A stretch of DNA of 35,582 nt from positions 1-35,582 of the forward strand of contig JAZSRK010000087.1 in NCBI GenBank assembly GCA_045538465.1, given 5' to 3'. Positions 6,571-14,987 of the stretch are shown here, one piece after another. Each line of letters begins with the position of its first letter. Positions within the stretch are counted from its first letter, which is position 1. The DNA comes from Limiplasma sp045538465. GTDB lineage: Bacteria > Bacillota > Clostridia > Christensenellales > Aristaeellaceae. The notes beneath the pieces were generated by a model that ran no database searches, was not told the origin of the DNA, and saw nothing but the letters and a program-made list of their open reading frames with translations. Made by a program: the position numbers and the translations under genes.

Positions 6571-7512
6571 ATGAGCGGTAAACCATATTTTGTGGTCGTT
6601 GGCGGCTGTAATTTTGATATGTACGCAATACCCGATAAGCCATTGCTCGAAGCAGATTCCAACCCCGGTAAAGTGTTTACCGCTCCCGGCGGTGTTGGGC
6701 GCAACATAGCCGAAAATCTAGCCCGGCTGGGCTCTTCTGTTACCATGCTAACTGCTCTTGGTACAGATGCTTTTGGAGATGCGATCGTGCGTCATGCTGA
6801 AAGTGCTGGGCTCGACTTCTCCAATGCGCTGCGCCTCCCCCATGCTTCTACCTCTGTGTATGTTTGCATCAACAAACACGATGGCGATATCGCTGTTGCG
6901 GTTTCGGATATGGATATTTCCCAGCAAATAACGCCTGAATATCTTCAAAGCTGTCGGGGTGTGCTGGAGAGAGCAAGCCTTGTGATCGCTGATACCAATC
7001 TTTCACCCGAAGCCCTTGTCTATCTGGCTGAGCATTACGGTGCAAAGCTTTGTGTTGACAGTGTATCCACTGCCAAATCGCAAAAGCTCCTACCCATTCT
7101 TTCACATCTTTATTGCATCAAGGCCAACCGTTCAGAAGCCGCCTGTGTTTCAGGTGTAGAGATCAAAACCACCAAAGATGCCGCTGTTGCAGCACAAAAG
7201 CTGCATACAATCGGCATCCCTTGGGTCATGATCACCTTAGGCGAAGATGGTGCTTACCTCTCCAACGAAAAGCAATCATTCTGCATGCCTCTTATGCCCG
7301 GTGAAACTGCAAATACCAGCGGCTGCGGAGATGCTTTCTTTGCAGGTGCGATCATCGCCTTGGCCGAGAATAGACCCGTAAACGAAACCCTGCGCTATGG
7401 TCTTGTGATGGCACGGCTATGCGCCGCTTCCCCATCGGCGGTCTCCCCTATGGTTTCTCGCAAAGAATTAGAAAACACTCTGCAAAAATATCAAGGAGGC
7501 GCATGGCAATGA
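6571..7512 (+). CDS. psuK: PfkB-family sugar kinase, probable pseudouridine kinase
   Basis: Likely phosphorylates pseudouridine to pseudouridine 5'-phosphate with ATP, feeding PsuG. 313 residues, typical of PfkB ribokinases. The N-terminal substrate motif is PGGVGRNIAENLARLG (residues 39-54). The C-terminal PfkB signature NTSGCGDAFFAGAI carries the catalytic base D254. The family alone does not fix the substrate; the call rests on the directly coupled psuG, whose start overlaps this stop by 4 bases. The start at 6571 has AAAGGA eight bases upstream, whereas the ATG at 6562 overlaps that site. No dedicated pseudouridine transporter is seen nearby. Confidence 0.88.
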   Translation: MSGKPYFVVVGGCNFDMYAIPDKPLLEADSNPGKVFTAPGGVGRNIAENLARLGSSVTMLTALGTDAFGDAIVRHAESAGLDFSNALRLPHASTSVYVCINKHDGDIAVAVSDMDISQQITPEYLQSCRGVLERASLVIADTNLSPEALVYLAEHYGAKLCVDSVSTAKSQKLLPILSHLYCIKANRSEAACVSGVEIKTTKDAAVAAQKLHTIGIPWVMITLGEDGAYLSNEKQSFCMPLMPGETANTSGCGDAFFAGAIIALAENRPVNETLRYGLVMARLCAASPSAVSPMVSRKELENTLQKYQGGAWQ

Positions 7513-8432
7513 ATCTATACCATTATCTCTGGATCTCTGATAAAGTGAAAAATGCCCTTGCCAACAACATGCCTGTTGTGGCGCTGGAATCTACCATTAT
7601 TTCTCACGGTATGCCCTATCCTCAGAATGTAGAGACTGCCCTTTTGGTAGAGAAGACCGTTCGCGAGAGCGGTGCTGTCCCTGCTACGATCGCCATTATC
7701 GGCGGCAAGATCTCCGTTGGTATTTCTCCTGAGCAGATCGAATATCTGGGGAAGAAAGGCTTGAATGTTATCAAGGCCAGCCGGCGCGACCTGCCCATTC
7801 TGCTTTCCCGCGGAGAAGACGGCGCCACAACCGTGGCCACCACTATGATCGGTGCTGCTTTGGCCGGTATCAAGGTATTCGCCACCGGCGGTATCGGCGG
7901 CGTACATCGTGGTGCTGAAACCACCATGGATATTTCTGCCGACTTGGAAGAACTCGCTCAGACCGATGTTACCGTAGTCTGCGCCGGTGCAAAATCCATT
8001 CTGGATCTTGGCTTGACCCTTGAGTATCTGGAAACCAAAGGCGTTACCGTTATTGGCTACGGCACCGAGGAATTACCCGCTTTCTACTGCCGCAAGAGCG
8101 GTTTTAAAGTGGATTATCGTGTGGATGATCCCAAGGAGATCGCTGCTGCTATCCATGTAAAGAACACCTGCAAGCTGAGCGGTGGTCTGCTGGTCGCAAA
8201 CCCCATCCCCGAAGAGTATGCCATGAACGAAGAAGAAATGACCGAGCGGATCGATACCGCTGTTAACATGGCAAACGAATTGGGCATCAAGGGCAAGGAG
8301 ATCACCCCCTTCCTGCTGGATAAGATCAAGACCCTTACCGAAGGCCGGTCTTTGGAAGCCAACATCAAGCTGGTGCTAAACAATGCACGCCTTGGCGCCG
8401 CTATTGCTAAAGAGCTGTCTGCCATGAACTGA
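7509..8432 (+). CDS. psuG: Pseudouridine-5'-phosphate glycosidase
   Basis: Splits the C-C glycosidic bond of pseudouridine 5'-phosphate (reversibly) into uracil and ribose 5-phosphate, salvaging modified nucleosides from RNA turnover. 307 residues, near the E. coli enzyme (312). Conserved catalytic positions are visible: E27 (ALESTIISHGMPYP), K89 (IKASRRD), D145 (metal region, MDISADL) and K162 (CAGAKSILD), each offset by four from the E. coli numbering I recall. The glycine-rich FATGGIGGVHRGAE block is also typical. The start at 7509 has AGGAGG nine bases upstream; the ATG at 7503 is too close. Two hairpins follow the stop. Confidence 0.96.
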   Translation: MNLYHYLWISDKVKNALANNMPVVALESTIISHGMPYPQNVETALLVEKTVRESGAVPATIAIIGGKISVGISPEQIEYLGKKGLNVIKASRRDLPILLSRGEDGATTVATTMIGAALAGIKVFATGGIGGVHRGAETTMDISADLEELAQTDVTVVCAGAKSILDLGLTLEYLETKGVTVIGYGTEELPAFYCRKSGFKVDYRVDDPKEIAAAIHVKNTCKLSGGLLVANPIPEEYAMNEEEMTERIDTAVNMANELGIKGKEITPFLLDKIKTLTEGRSLEANIKLVLNNARLGAAIAKELSAMN

Positions 8433-8443
8433 GCCGTTCATGG
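8422..8443 (+). repeat. Inverted repeat spanning the psuG stop codon
   Basis: Arms CCATGAAC (8422-8429) and GTTCATGG (8436-8443) around TGAGCC, which includes the stop codon. As RNA it would form an 8-base-pair stem. It may be an mRNA 3'-end stabiliser or part of the termination region. Confidence 0.55.
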
Positions 8444-8458
8444 TTCTATAACACAATC

Positions 8459-8482
8459 GCCGCCTGCAAAGGCGGCTTTCTC
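8459..8482 (+). terminator. Probable terminator of the lexA-psuK-psuG operon
   Basis: GC-rich 7-base stem GCCGCCT (8459-8465), loop GCAA, AGGCGGC (8470-8476), followed by TTTCTC. The stem is strong but the T-run is short. Confidence 0.75.
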
Positions 8483-8493
8483 ATTGCGTTAGT

Positions 8494-8522
8494 TTGTGTT
8501 TCACAGCTTTTCGTGGTATGAT
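8494..8522 (+). promoter_or_regulatory. Candidate promoter of the giant helicase gene
   Basis: TTGTGT (8494-8499), a 17-base spacer and TATGAT (8517-8522). The expected start near 8529 gives a leader of about 70 bases before the ATG at 8600. The region between the psuG terminator and this gene is AT-rich and has no other better match. Confidence 0.6.
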
Positions 8523-8599
8523 ATTGTTATTATCTTACCCACCTTTTGTATATACTACCACTCCCCTATGGAGATAACACAGACGAGGTGAAACCCACT

Positions 8600-11500
8600 A
8601 TGCTGCCTATTGAAAATCCTGTTGCAAACAACAGCGAAAACAGCTCCTTACCAAACGAGAACGAACAAGAGACCACCTCTCAAGAGCGGGTATCTTTGCA
8701 ATGCAGTGTGCTCAATGTTGTAAACTATGTTTTGCAACAAAACCGCATTCCCGTCATTCAGTCGCTGTGTATTCACAATCCTACCGATACAGCCCTTGAG
8801 AATTTGGAGCTGACCATCGCAGCAAGCCCCGATTTTGCTTTGCCAATTCAAAAACTGATCGATTATGTACCAGCACAAACCAACTATGAAGTAAAAGATA
8901 TTCGTCTGGCACTCAATGGCGAATTTTTGGCAGGTCTTACAGAGAAGTTGACAGGCATTCTTACTTTTACCCTCGAGCAAGAGGACACCATTCTTTGCAC
9001 AGAAAATGTCGAGATCACCACGTTGGCCTTTGACCAGTGGCATGGCAGTTCCTTCTTTCCTGAATTACTAACAGCGTTTATTACGCCCAATCATCCAGAC
9101 GTGGTACGCACCATCAGGCAAGCTGCTGCGTTGCTGGGTCAGTGGACGGGCGACCCGTCTCTGGACGGCTATTTGAGCAACGATCATTCAAGAGTACTTT
9201 TGCAAGCTGCCGCTATCTACTGCGCACTGCAAAACCAACAGATCGTCTATGCGTTGCATCCAGCCAGCTTTGAACGGGTCGGGCAGCGGATCCGGCTTTG
9301 CGATGCTGTACTGGAACAAAAGCTGGGTACCTGCATGGATCTGACCCTCTTATACGCCTCTTGCCTTGAGGCGATCGGTCTTCACCCCATTCTCGTTTTG
9401 AAGCCTGAACATATTTTTACCGGTTTCTGGCTTGATAAGCTCACTTTTCCCGAACCGGTGCAGGATGATGCATCTGCCCTTACCAAGCGTCTTGCCAATG
9501 GCGTTAACGAGATCGCTGTAGTGGAAACCACCTGTTTGGTTGCAGGAAAAAATGTATCCTTTGACGAAGCTCGTCAAGCAGCCGAACAATCTTTGATCGG
9601 CGAACATCCCATCGACTATTTGCTGGATGTTACCCGTGCCCGTCTCAGCGGGGTCTCTCCCCTACCCAACCGCGTGCGCACCGAAACCGGCTGGCATATC
9701 GAACCTGAAAAAGAGCACACAAACACCTCTGAAGCACCCACTCAGTTTGGCGAAGTGATCCATATCAGCGAAAACCAAACAGAAGAATTCAGCAAGAAGA
9801 TCCAATGGGAACGCAAACTGCTGGATCTGGGTCTCCGCAACACGCTTATCAATATGCGCCTGAGCCGTTCTGTTCTGCCGATCCTCACCCCTACGCTGGA
9901 TCTGTTGGAAGATGCGCTGGTAGAAGGCCGTGAGTTTGCCATTCTTCCCCGTCCGCTGGATTGGCAGCCTTCTGAAGGTAAAGATCTCTTTGATCAGCTG
10001 CACGATTTGAGCGCAAACACAGAACTTTTGAAACACGAGTTTGAAAACAGCCGCCTGCGCACCATTCATACCGATAAAGAATTGGAACAAGCGCTGAAAC
10101 ACCTGTACCGTACCGCCAAAACCTCTTTGGAAGAGAATGGCGCTAATACACTGTATTTAGCCTTAGGGCTTTTACGCTGGTACGAAGGGGAGCGAAGCCA
10201 AAAGGCCCGCTACGCACCGCTGATCCTGATACCTGTTGATGTGGTACGCAAGGTTTCTACCCATAGCTACCATATTCGTCTGCGTGATGATGAACCGCAG
10301 ATGAACATAACCGTGCTGGAAATGCTCAAGCAGGAGTTTGGCATCGTGGTAAACGGGCTGGATCCCCTGCCGGGCGATGGAACGGGTGTTGATATTCGCA
10401 AGGTACTTACCACTGTACGCAAAGCCGTTATGGGAAAGAATCGATGGGATGTGCTCGAATCGGCCTATTTGGGTATTTTCTCCTTCTCTCAGTTTGTGCT
10501 CTGGAATGATATCCACAACCGCTCTGAAGAACTGAGCCGCAATAAGATCGTACGCAGCCTGATGGATGGCAAGCTGGCATGGAATGCCGAGGATATGCAG
10601 CTTGGCAAACGAGTAAACGAAGATTCGGTCTATTTGCCATTGCCAGCAGATGCTTCCCAGCTATTTGCTATTGAGGCAGCAGCAAATGGTCAAAGCTTCG
10701 TTCTTCACGGCCCGCCCGGTACCGGCAAATCGCAAACCATTACAGCTTTGATCGCCAACGCACTGGCACAAGGTAAAACAGTTCTCTTTGTTGCCGAAAA
10801 AATGGCAGCACTGGAAGTTGTAGAAAAACGATTGGAAGCCATCGGTTTGGGCGATTTCTGTTTGGAGTTGCACTCCAATAAGGCGAAAAAACGTGCTGTG
10901 CTCGAACAGTTGCGCCTTGCCACCGAAGTGACCCGCGACCAGACGCCGGAAGCATACGAGATGAAGGCCAACCAATTGTCTCTCCTTCGTAAAGAATTGG
11001 ATAGCTATGAAGAGGCGCTGCACCGTCCCACTGGCAGCGGTATGTCGCTGTTTGACCTGATCAACGAATATGAGGCCTGCCAAGATGCACCCGATTTACC
11101 CCTATTTGACGACGGATTTCTTGCGGGCATTACGCCGGAAGCACTGGACAGGCATCAAACTGCATTGGAACGTTTGGTAGCTGCTGGACGTGAGGTGGGA
11201 CATCCCCACGGGCATGTGCTATCCCCCATCACCGGCGTGATCTATACCCAACATATGCGGCTTACTTTGCCCCAGCAGATCGCCGATTATCAAAAAGCTT
11301 TGGAAGACTTCCAAGACGCAAATGATGCATTCGTAGCAAAGATGCCTTTTGCAAACGATGGTCATACGACCCTTCATGCATTGGAAGTACGCTGCAGCAT
11401 TGCAGCCGAATTGGAAAAATGGCTTGTTGCTCCCCGAGCATGGGCCAAAGCAGAAAGCCCCAACCGATACTTGTTGGATGTGCGCGCTATGGCGGCGCAT

Positions 11501-14482
11501 TTCCGCAAGGCAACAGAATTGCGCCGTGTTTTGCTTACGCAATGGACGCCGGATTTTCTAAAAGAGAACGGCCGCCAGCTTCGCATGGAATATAACCAAA
11601 ATAATAGCAAATGGTTCCTTGGTAAGCTGATAGGCATGGGCGAATTGACAAGGCGGCTATCCGGTTATGCAAAAACACAGCTCATGCCTGACAGATTAGG
11701 TACTGAGCTGGAACGATTGACCGCTTATCAGGAAGAAGCAGAAGCAGCCAAAGAGCTGTTTGCTCGCTATGGAGACGGACTTGGTCAGCTTTACCTTGGC
11801 GAAGCAACGCAATGGGAACAGATCGATGCTCTGGCAGCAGCCCTTCAGCAAAGCGCCATGCATTTATCTGCGCTGGCACAAACCGAAGAAGTACGCCAGC
11901 AATACGCAGGTGACCAGCGGTACGCACCACTTTTGAGAAACCTTATAGAGAGCAGAAAAAAACTTGTTTCTGTGCAAGACCAGCTATTTGCTGACTTAGG
12001 TATTTCGCCTTATGAAGGCGAGCAATGGCTTGCCCATCAGAGCGAGCTTTGTCAACTTTTGCTCACTCATCGAAATGAGCTTCGCAATTGGATCTATTTT
12101 AATCAAGCTGCCCGAGATGTTGCCGATTGCGGCATACCCCAGCTGGTTGCAGCCTACCGCCATGGAATGGCGCACGAAGACCTTTGGCCAGCCTATCGTA
12201 AAGCACTCTGTCAGTCGCTGGCCTCCACCCACATTGATAATGACCCTGCTTTGTACGATTTCTCCGGTGCTGTATTTAACGAGAAGATCAAACAGCTCAA
12301 GCGGATGGATCAGGAATTGATGTCGCTGACACGTCAGGAGATCTTCTGCCGCTTGGCCGCCCGTGTACCTAGCTTTACCAAAGAAGCAGCACAAAGCTCG
12401 GAGCTTGGCATTCTGCAGCGGGCCATTCGAAGCAATGGCCGTGGAATGAGTATTCGCAAGCTCTTTCAACAGATCCCCAATTTGCTGCCGAGGCTTTGCC
12501 CCTGCATGCTGATGAGCCCCATATCAGCCGCCCAGTATCTGGAACCCAGCCGGGAGCCTTTTGATCTGGTGGTATTCGACGAAGCTTCTCAGCTGCCTAC
12601 CTGCAAGGCTGTAGGGGCCTTGGCAAGAGGCAAGGATGCCGTTATCGTAGGCGACCCCAACCAGATGCCGCCCACATCGTTCTTCATGTCTGCGACCATG
12701 GATGAAGAACATCTCGACGTAGAAGATCTGGAAAGTATTCTAGATGATTGCCTTGCCCTCAATATGCCTCAGACCCATCTTTTGTGGCATTACCGCAGCC
12801 GCCACGAAAGCTTGATCGCCTTTAGCAATAACCAGTTCTACCAGAACAAGCTATTCACATTCCCCTCTGTAAACGACCGGGAATCCAAGGTTCGTCTGGT
12901 GCATGTAGACGGTGTATTTGAACGTGGAAAACATCGGCAAAACCGTGCTGAGGCAGAAGCTGTGGTAGAGGAACTGATCAAGCGTTGCCATGATGAAAAA
13001 CTGCGCAAACATAGTGTAGGCGTAGTCACTTTCAACATTATGCAGCAAAATCTGATCGATGATCTGCTGCTGGAAGCCTGCAAAACAGACCCGGAGTTAG
13101 AACAGTGGGCTTACGAAGGCGAAGAACCTGTGTTTGTTAAGAACCTAGAAAATGTACAGGGCGACGAACGAGATGTGATCCTCTTCTCCATTGGTTACGG
13201 ACCAGATGAAAAGGGTAAGGTATACATGAACTTCGGTCCCCTGAACCGGGAAGGCGGCTGGCGGCGCTTGAACGTGGCCGTATCCCGTGCAAGACAGGAA
13301 ATGATCGTCTTTTCTACCCTTCGCCCCGACCAGATCGATCTGAACAAAACCAGTGCGCAGGGCGTTGCTGCGCTGAAAGCATTCTTGGAATACGCAGGCG
13401 GGCAAGAACTATCTGCAGATGAAAACACCGTTCAGCAAAGCAGGCAACAGCCGCAGGGTATTGCAACAGCTATCTGTAAAGCTCTTTCTCAGCATGGCTA
13501 TCGTACCCAAACGGATGTAGGACACTCTGAATATCGGATCGATGTCGGCGTTATTGACCCTGTGAACGAAGAACAATATCTGCTTGGCATTCTGTTGGAT
13601 GGACAGACCTACGGCGCATCCAAAACCACTCGCGACCGTGAGATCGCTCAAATTGCTGTACTGAACGATCTTGGCTGGCGCATCCATCGTGTATGGTCTA
13701 TGGATTGGTGGGAAAACAGCGCATACGAATTGGAAAAGATCCTTTCGTTACTGGATAAGATCCGCAATGGTGAAGAACCAGACCAGTCTTGCGATATTGC
13801 GAGTGAAACCATCGAAGCCAGTGAACCTGTGCAAGATAGCGAAAGCTGCTCGCTCGATGATCGGCATACTGTTGCCCAAAGCGTTTCAGATGGAAACCTG
13901 AAAAAAGCAAGGCATTATTTCGCTGCCCCGCTTGAACAAGAGACCCTATCCTCTGAAGATTTTCTTTTGAGCAAATACGATGCATCCATCATTGAAAAGC
14001 TAAACCAGATCCTTAACTTTGAAGCGCCTATCTGCGAAGCTTTGCTATGCCGCAGGCTGGTGCAAAGCTATGGAATGACCCGCAGCGGCAGCCGTTTGCA
14101 GCAGAAAATAAGAAAACTGCTCACCCGTATGGATGTAAAAACCACCCTACAAGATGATGCTTTGTTCTACTGGGCAACGACTCAAAACCCCGATGATTAT
14201 GCTGAGTATAGAGTAAATGGCGGTGATGATAACCGCCGAGATGCACGGGAGATCCCCGTACAAGAAGCAGCGAATGCTGTCTGCTATGTGCTTGAGGAAC
14301 AGTTCAGCTTGCCAACGGAAGCGCTCATACGGGAGGCCGCTAAATGCATGGGGTATGCGCGTGTTGCTGCCAACATAACAGCGGTGTTCCAAGCAGCCAT
14401 TGATCATGCAGCTGCCTGTGGACGTATTACACAGAACGCTGGCGACAATTGGATGCTGTGTGAAGAACCGATGGAAAACTGA
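8600..14482 (+). CDS. Giant SF1 helicase with transglutaminase-like, DUF4011, nuclease-like and DUF3320 regions
   Basis: Multidomain ATPase of 1960 residues, function unproven. In order: a beta-rich region (about 30-150); a transglutaminase-like region with C245 (GTCMDLTLL) and H271 (PEHIF), with E309 in a VETT segment where such folds place an acid; DUF4011 (about 400-590, ERKLLDLGLRNTLINMR); and an SF1 helicase core of the COG1112/Dna2 type. The helicase has Walker A G704-S711 (GPPGTGKS), Walker B D1327-E1328 (VVFDEASQLP), VGDPNQMPP, HYRSRHESLI, VQGDERDVI and NVAVSRARQE (from N1558). Then come a REase_MTES_1575-like domain (about 1625-1715; D1648 in YRIDVGV, D1667 in LLDGQTY) and DUF3320 (about 1840-1940). 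The start at 8600 has GAGGTG nine bases upstream; a TTG at 8546 is less likely. It sits alone between its promoter and a hairpin. Anti-phage defence or nucleic-acid processing are both possible; that is inference. Confidence 0.85.
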   Translation: MLPIENPVANNSENSSLPNENEQETTSQERVSLQCSVLNVVNYVLQQNRIPVIQSLCIHNPTDTALENLELTIAASPDFALPIQKLIDYVPAQTNYEVKDIRLALNGEFLAGLTEKLTGILTFTLEQEDTILCTENVEITTLAFDQWHGSSFFPELLTAFITPNHPDVVRTIRQAAALLGQWTGDPSLDGYLSNDHSRVLLQAAAIYCALQNQQIVYALHPASFERVGQRIRLCDAVLEQKLGTCMDLTLLYASCLEAIGLHPILVLKPEHIFTGFWLDKLTFPEPVQDDASALTKRLANGVNEIAVVETTCLVAGKNVSFDEARQAAEQSLIGEHPIDYLLDVTRARLSGVSPLPNRVRTETGWHIEPEKEHTNTSEAPTQFGEVIHISENQTEEFSKKIQWERKLLDLGLRNTLINMRLSRSVLPILTPTLDLLEDALVEGREFAILPRPLDWQPSEGKDLFDQLHDLSANTELLKHEFENSRLRTIHTDKELEQALKHLYRTAKTSLEENGANTLYLALGLLRWYEGERSQKARYAPLILIPVDVVRKVSTHSYHIRLRDDEPQMNITVLEMLKQEFGIVVNGLDPLPGDGTGVDIRKVLTTVRKAVMGKNRWDVLESAYLGIFSFSQFVLWNDIHNRSEELSRNKIVRSLMDGKLAWNAEDMQLGKRVNEDSVYLPLPADASQLFAIEAAANGQSFVLHGPPGTGKSQTITALIANALAQGKTVLFVAEKMAALEVVEKRLEAIGLGDFCLELHSNKAKKRAVLEQLRLATEVTRDQTPEAYEMKANQLSLLRKELDSYEEALHRPTGSGMSLFDLINEYEACQDAPDLPLFDDGFLAGITPEALDRHQTALERLVAAGREVGHPHGHVLSPITGVIYTQHMRLTLPQQIADYQKALEDFQDANDAFVAKMPFANDGHTTLHALEVRCSIAAELEKWLVAPRAWAKAESPNRYLLDVRAMAAHFRKATELRRVLLTQWTPDFLKENGRQLRMEYNQNNSKWFLGKLIGMGELTRRLSGYAKTQLMPDRLGTELERLTAYQEEAEAAKELFARYGDGLGQLYLGEATQWEQIDALAAALQQSAMHLSALAQTEEVRQQYAGDQRYAPLLRNLIESRKKLVSVQDQLFADLGISPYEGEQWLAHQSELCQLLLTHRNELRNWIYFNQAARDVADCGIPQLVAAYRHGMAHEDLWPAYRKALCQSLASTHIDNDPALYDFSGAVFNEKIKQLKRMDQELMSLTRQEIFCRLAARVPSFTKEAAQSSELGILQRAIRSNGRGMSIRKLFQQIPNLLPRLCPCMLMSPISAAQYLEPSREPFDLVVFDEASQLPTCKAVGALARGKDAVIVGDPNQMPPTSFFMSATMDEEHLDVEDLESILDDCLALNMPQTHLLWHYRSRHESLIAFSNNQFYQNKLFTFPSVNDRESKVRLVHVDGVFERGKHRQNRAEAEAVVEELIKRCHDEKLRKHSVGVVTFNIMQQNLIDDLLLEACKTDPELEQWAYEGEEPVFVKNLENVQGDERDVILFSIGYGPDEKGKVYMNFGPLNREGGWRRLNVAVSRARQEMIVFSTLRPDQIDLNKTSAQGVAALKAFLEYAGGQELSADENTVQQSRQQPQGIATAICKALSQHGYRTQTDVGHSEYRIDVGVIDPVNEEQYLLGILLDGQTYGASKTTRDREIAQIAVLNDLGWRIHRVWSMDWWENSAYELEKILSLLDKIRNGEEPDQSCDIASETIEASEPVQDSESCSLDDRHTVAQSVSDGNLKKARHYFAAPLEQETLSSEDFLLSKYDASIIEKLNQILNFEAPICEALLCRRLVQSYGMTRSGSRLQQKIRKLLTRMDVKTTLQDDALFYWATTQNPDDYAEYRVNGGDDNRRDAREIPVQEAANAVCYVLEEQFSLPTEALIREAAKCMGYARVAANITAVFQAAIDHAAACGRITQNAGDNWMLCEEPMEN

Positions 14483-14500
14483 TCGGTTTTGCACCACTTT

Positions 14501-14549
14501 CTCTCCTTTCCATATCCTGTAGCAGGAACATTGGAAAGGAGAGTTTTTT
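14501..14549 (+). terminator. Terminator hairpin that contains the ribosome site of the next gene
   Basis: Perfect 11-base arms CTCTCCTTTCC (14501-14511) and GGAAAGGAGAG (14533-14543), with an inner TCCTG-TAG-CAGGA stem, followed directly by TTTTTT (14544-14549). This is a full rho-independent terminator for the giant gene. The 3' arm is also the ribosome-binding site (AAGGAG, 14536-14541) of the gene starting at 14550. Confidence 0.88.
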
Positions 14550-14987
14550 ATGAGCAGCAAGGTATCCCCTTTTGCAAAGCTTACAAGTGAAGAAAAGCAG
14601 ATCAAATGGATCGAATATCAATCCATTCGCTTGCCTTATACGCAGGTACCGCAATCGGATGTTCCCTGTAATGAAAAAAACGTCAACCATGATCTTTCAC
14701 CAGAAGTGAATAGCCATAGCCAAGAGCATAAACCGGTGCAAACCGCTTGTACACCCTCTTGCGCACAGCAACCCGACGATGGAAAGCAGTCAAACCGGCT
14801 TCAACCTCCACCTGAGGTATTTGTGCAGCCTAAAAGAGAAGTTGGCTCAACTCGCACAGTTGTTACCTCGCCTTACAAACAAATGCAAGAATATCAAAAA
14901 ACACGGCATCGCCAATACGATGCCGTGATCGATCGAATGAAACAAGCAGAACGAAAAACTGGAACTTTTCATCTTTGGTCAGAGTAA
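14550..14987 (+). CDS. Small hypothetical protein downstream of the giant helicase
   Basis: 145 residues; I recognise no family. The N-terminal 30 residues (KLTSEEKQIKWIEYQSIRLPY) and the C-terminal 35 (QEYQKTRHRQYDAVIDRMKQAERK) look helical and charged. The middle is polar and rich in Pro, Gln, Ser and Asn, probably disordered. There is no signal peptide or membrane segment. The ATG has a good AAGGAG at 8-base spacing, but that site is buried in the hairpin at 14501-14543. Its 3' end overlaps the convergent glycosyltransferase gene by 9 bases and contains that operon's terminator on the other strand. It is probably a real gene: the ribosome site is good and the frame stays open up to the next gene. 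Co-function with the helicase is only suggested by position. Confidence 0.6.
   Translation: MSSKVSPFAKLTSEEKQIKWIEYQSIRLPYTQVPQSDVPCNEKNVNHDLSPEVNSHSQEHKPVQTACTPSCAQQPDDGKQSNRLQPPPEVFVQPKREVGSTRTVVTSPYKQMQEYQKTRHRQYDAVIDRMKQAERKTGTFHLWSE
14896..14927 (-). terminator. Terminator of the minus-strand operon, inside the convergent small gene
   Basis: Read on the minus strand: CACGGCATCG (14927-14918), loop TATTGG, CGATGCCGTG (14911-14902), then TTTTTT (14901-14896). The 10-base stem is perfect. It lies about 50 bases beyond the stop of the last glycosyltransferase gene and inside the coding region of the plus-strand hypothetical gene. Confidence 0.88.

Noticed and set aside
8426..8439. GAAC...GTTC resembling an SOS box at the psuG stop
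   Set aside because: The gap is six bases rather than four, and the site is part of a longer inverted repeat over the stop codon.
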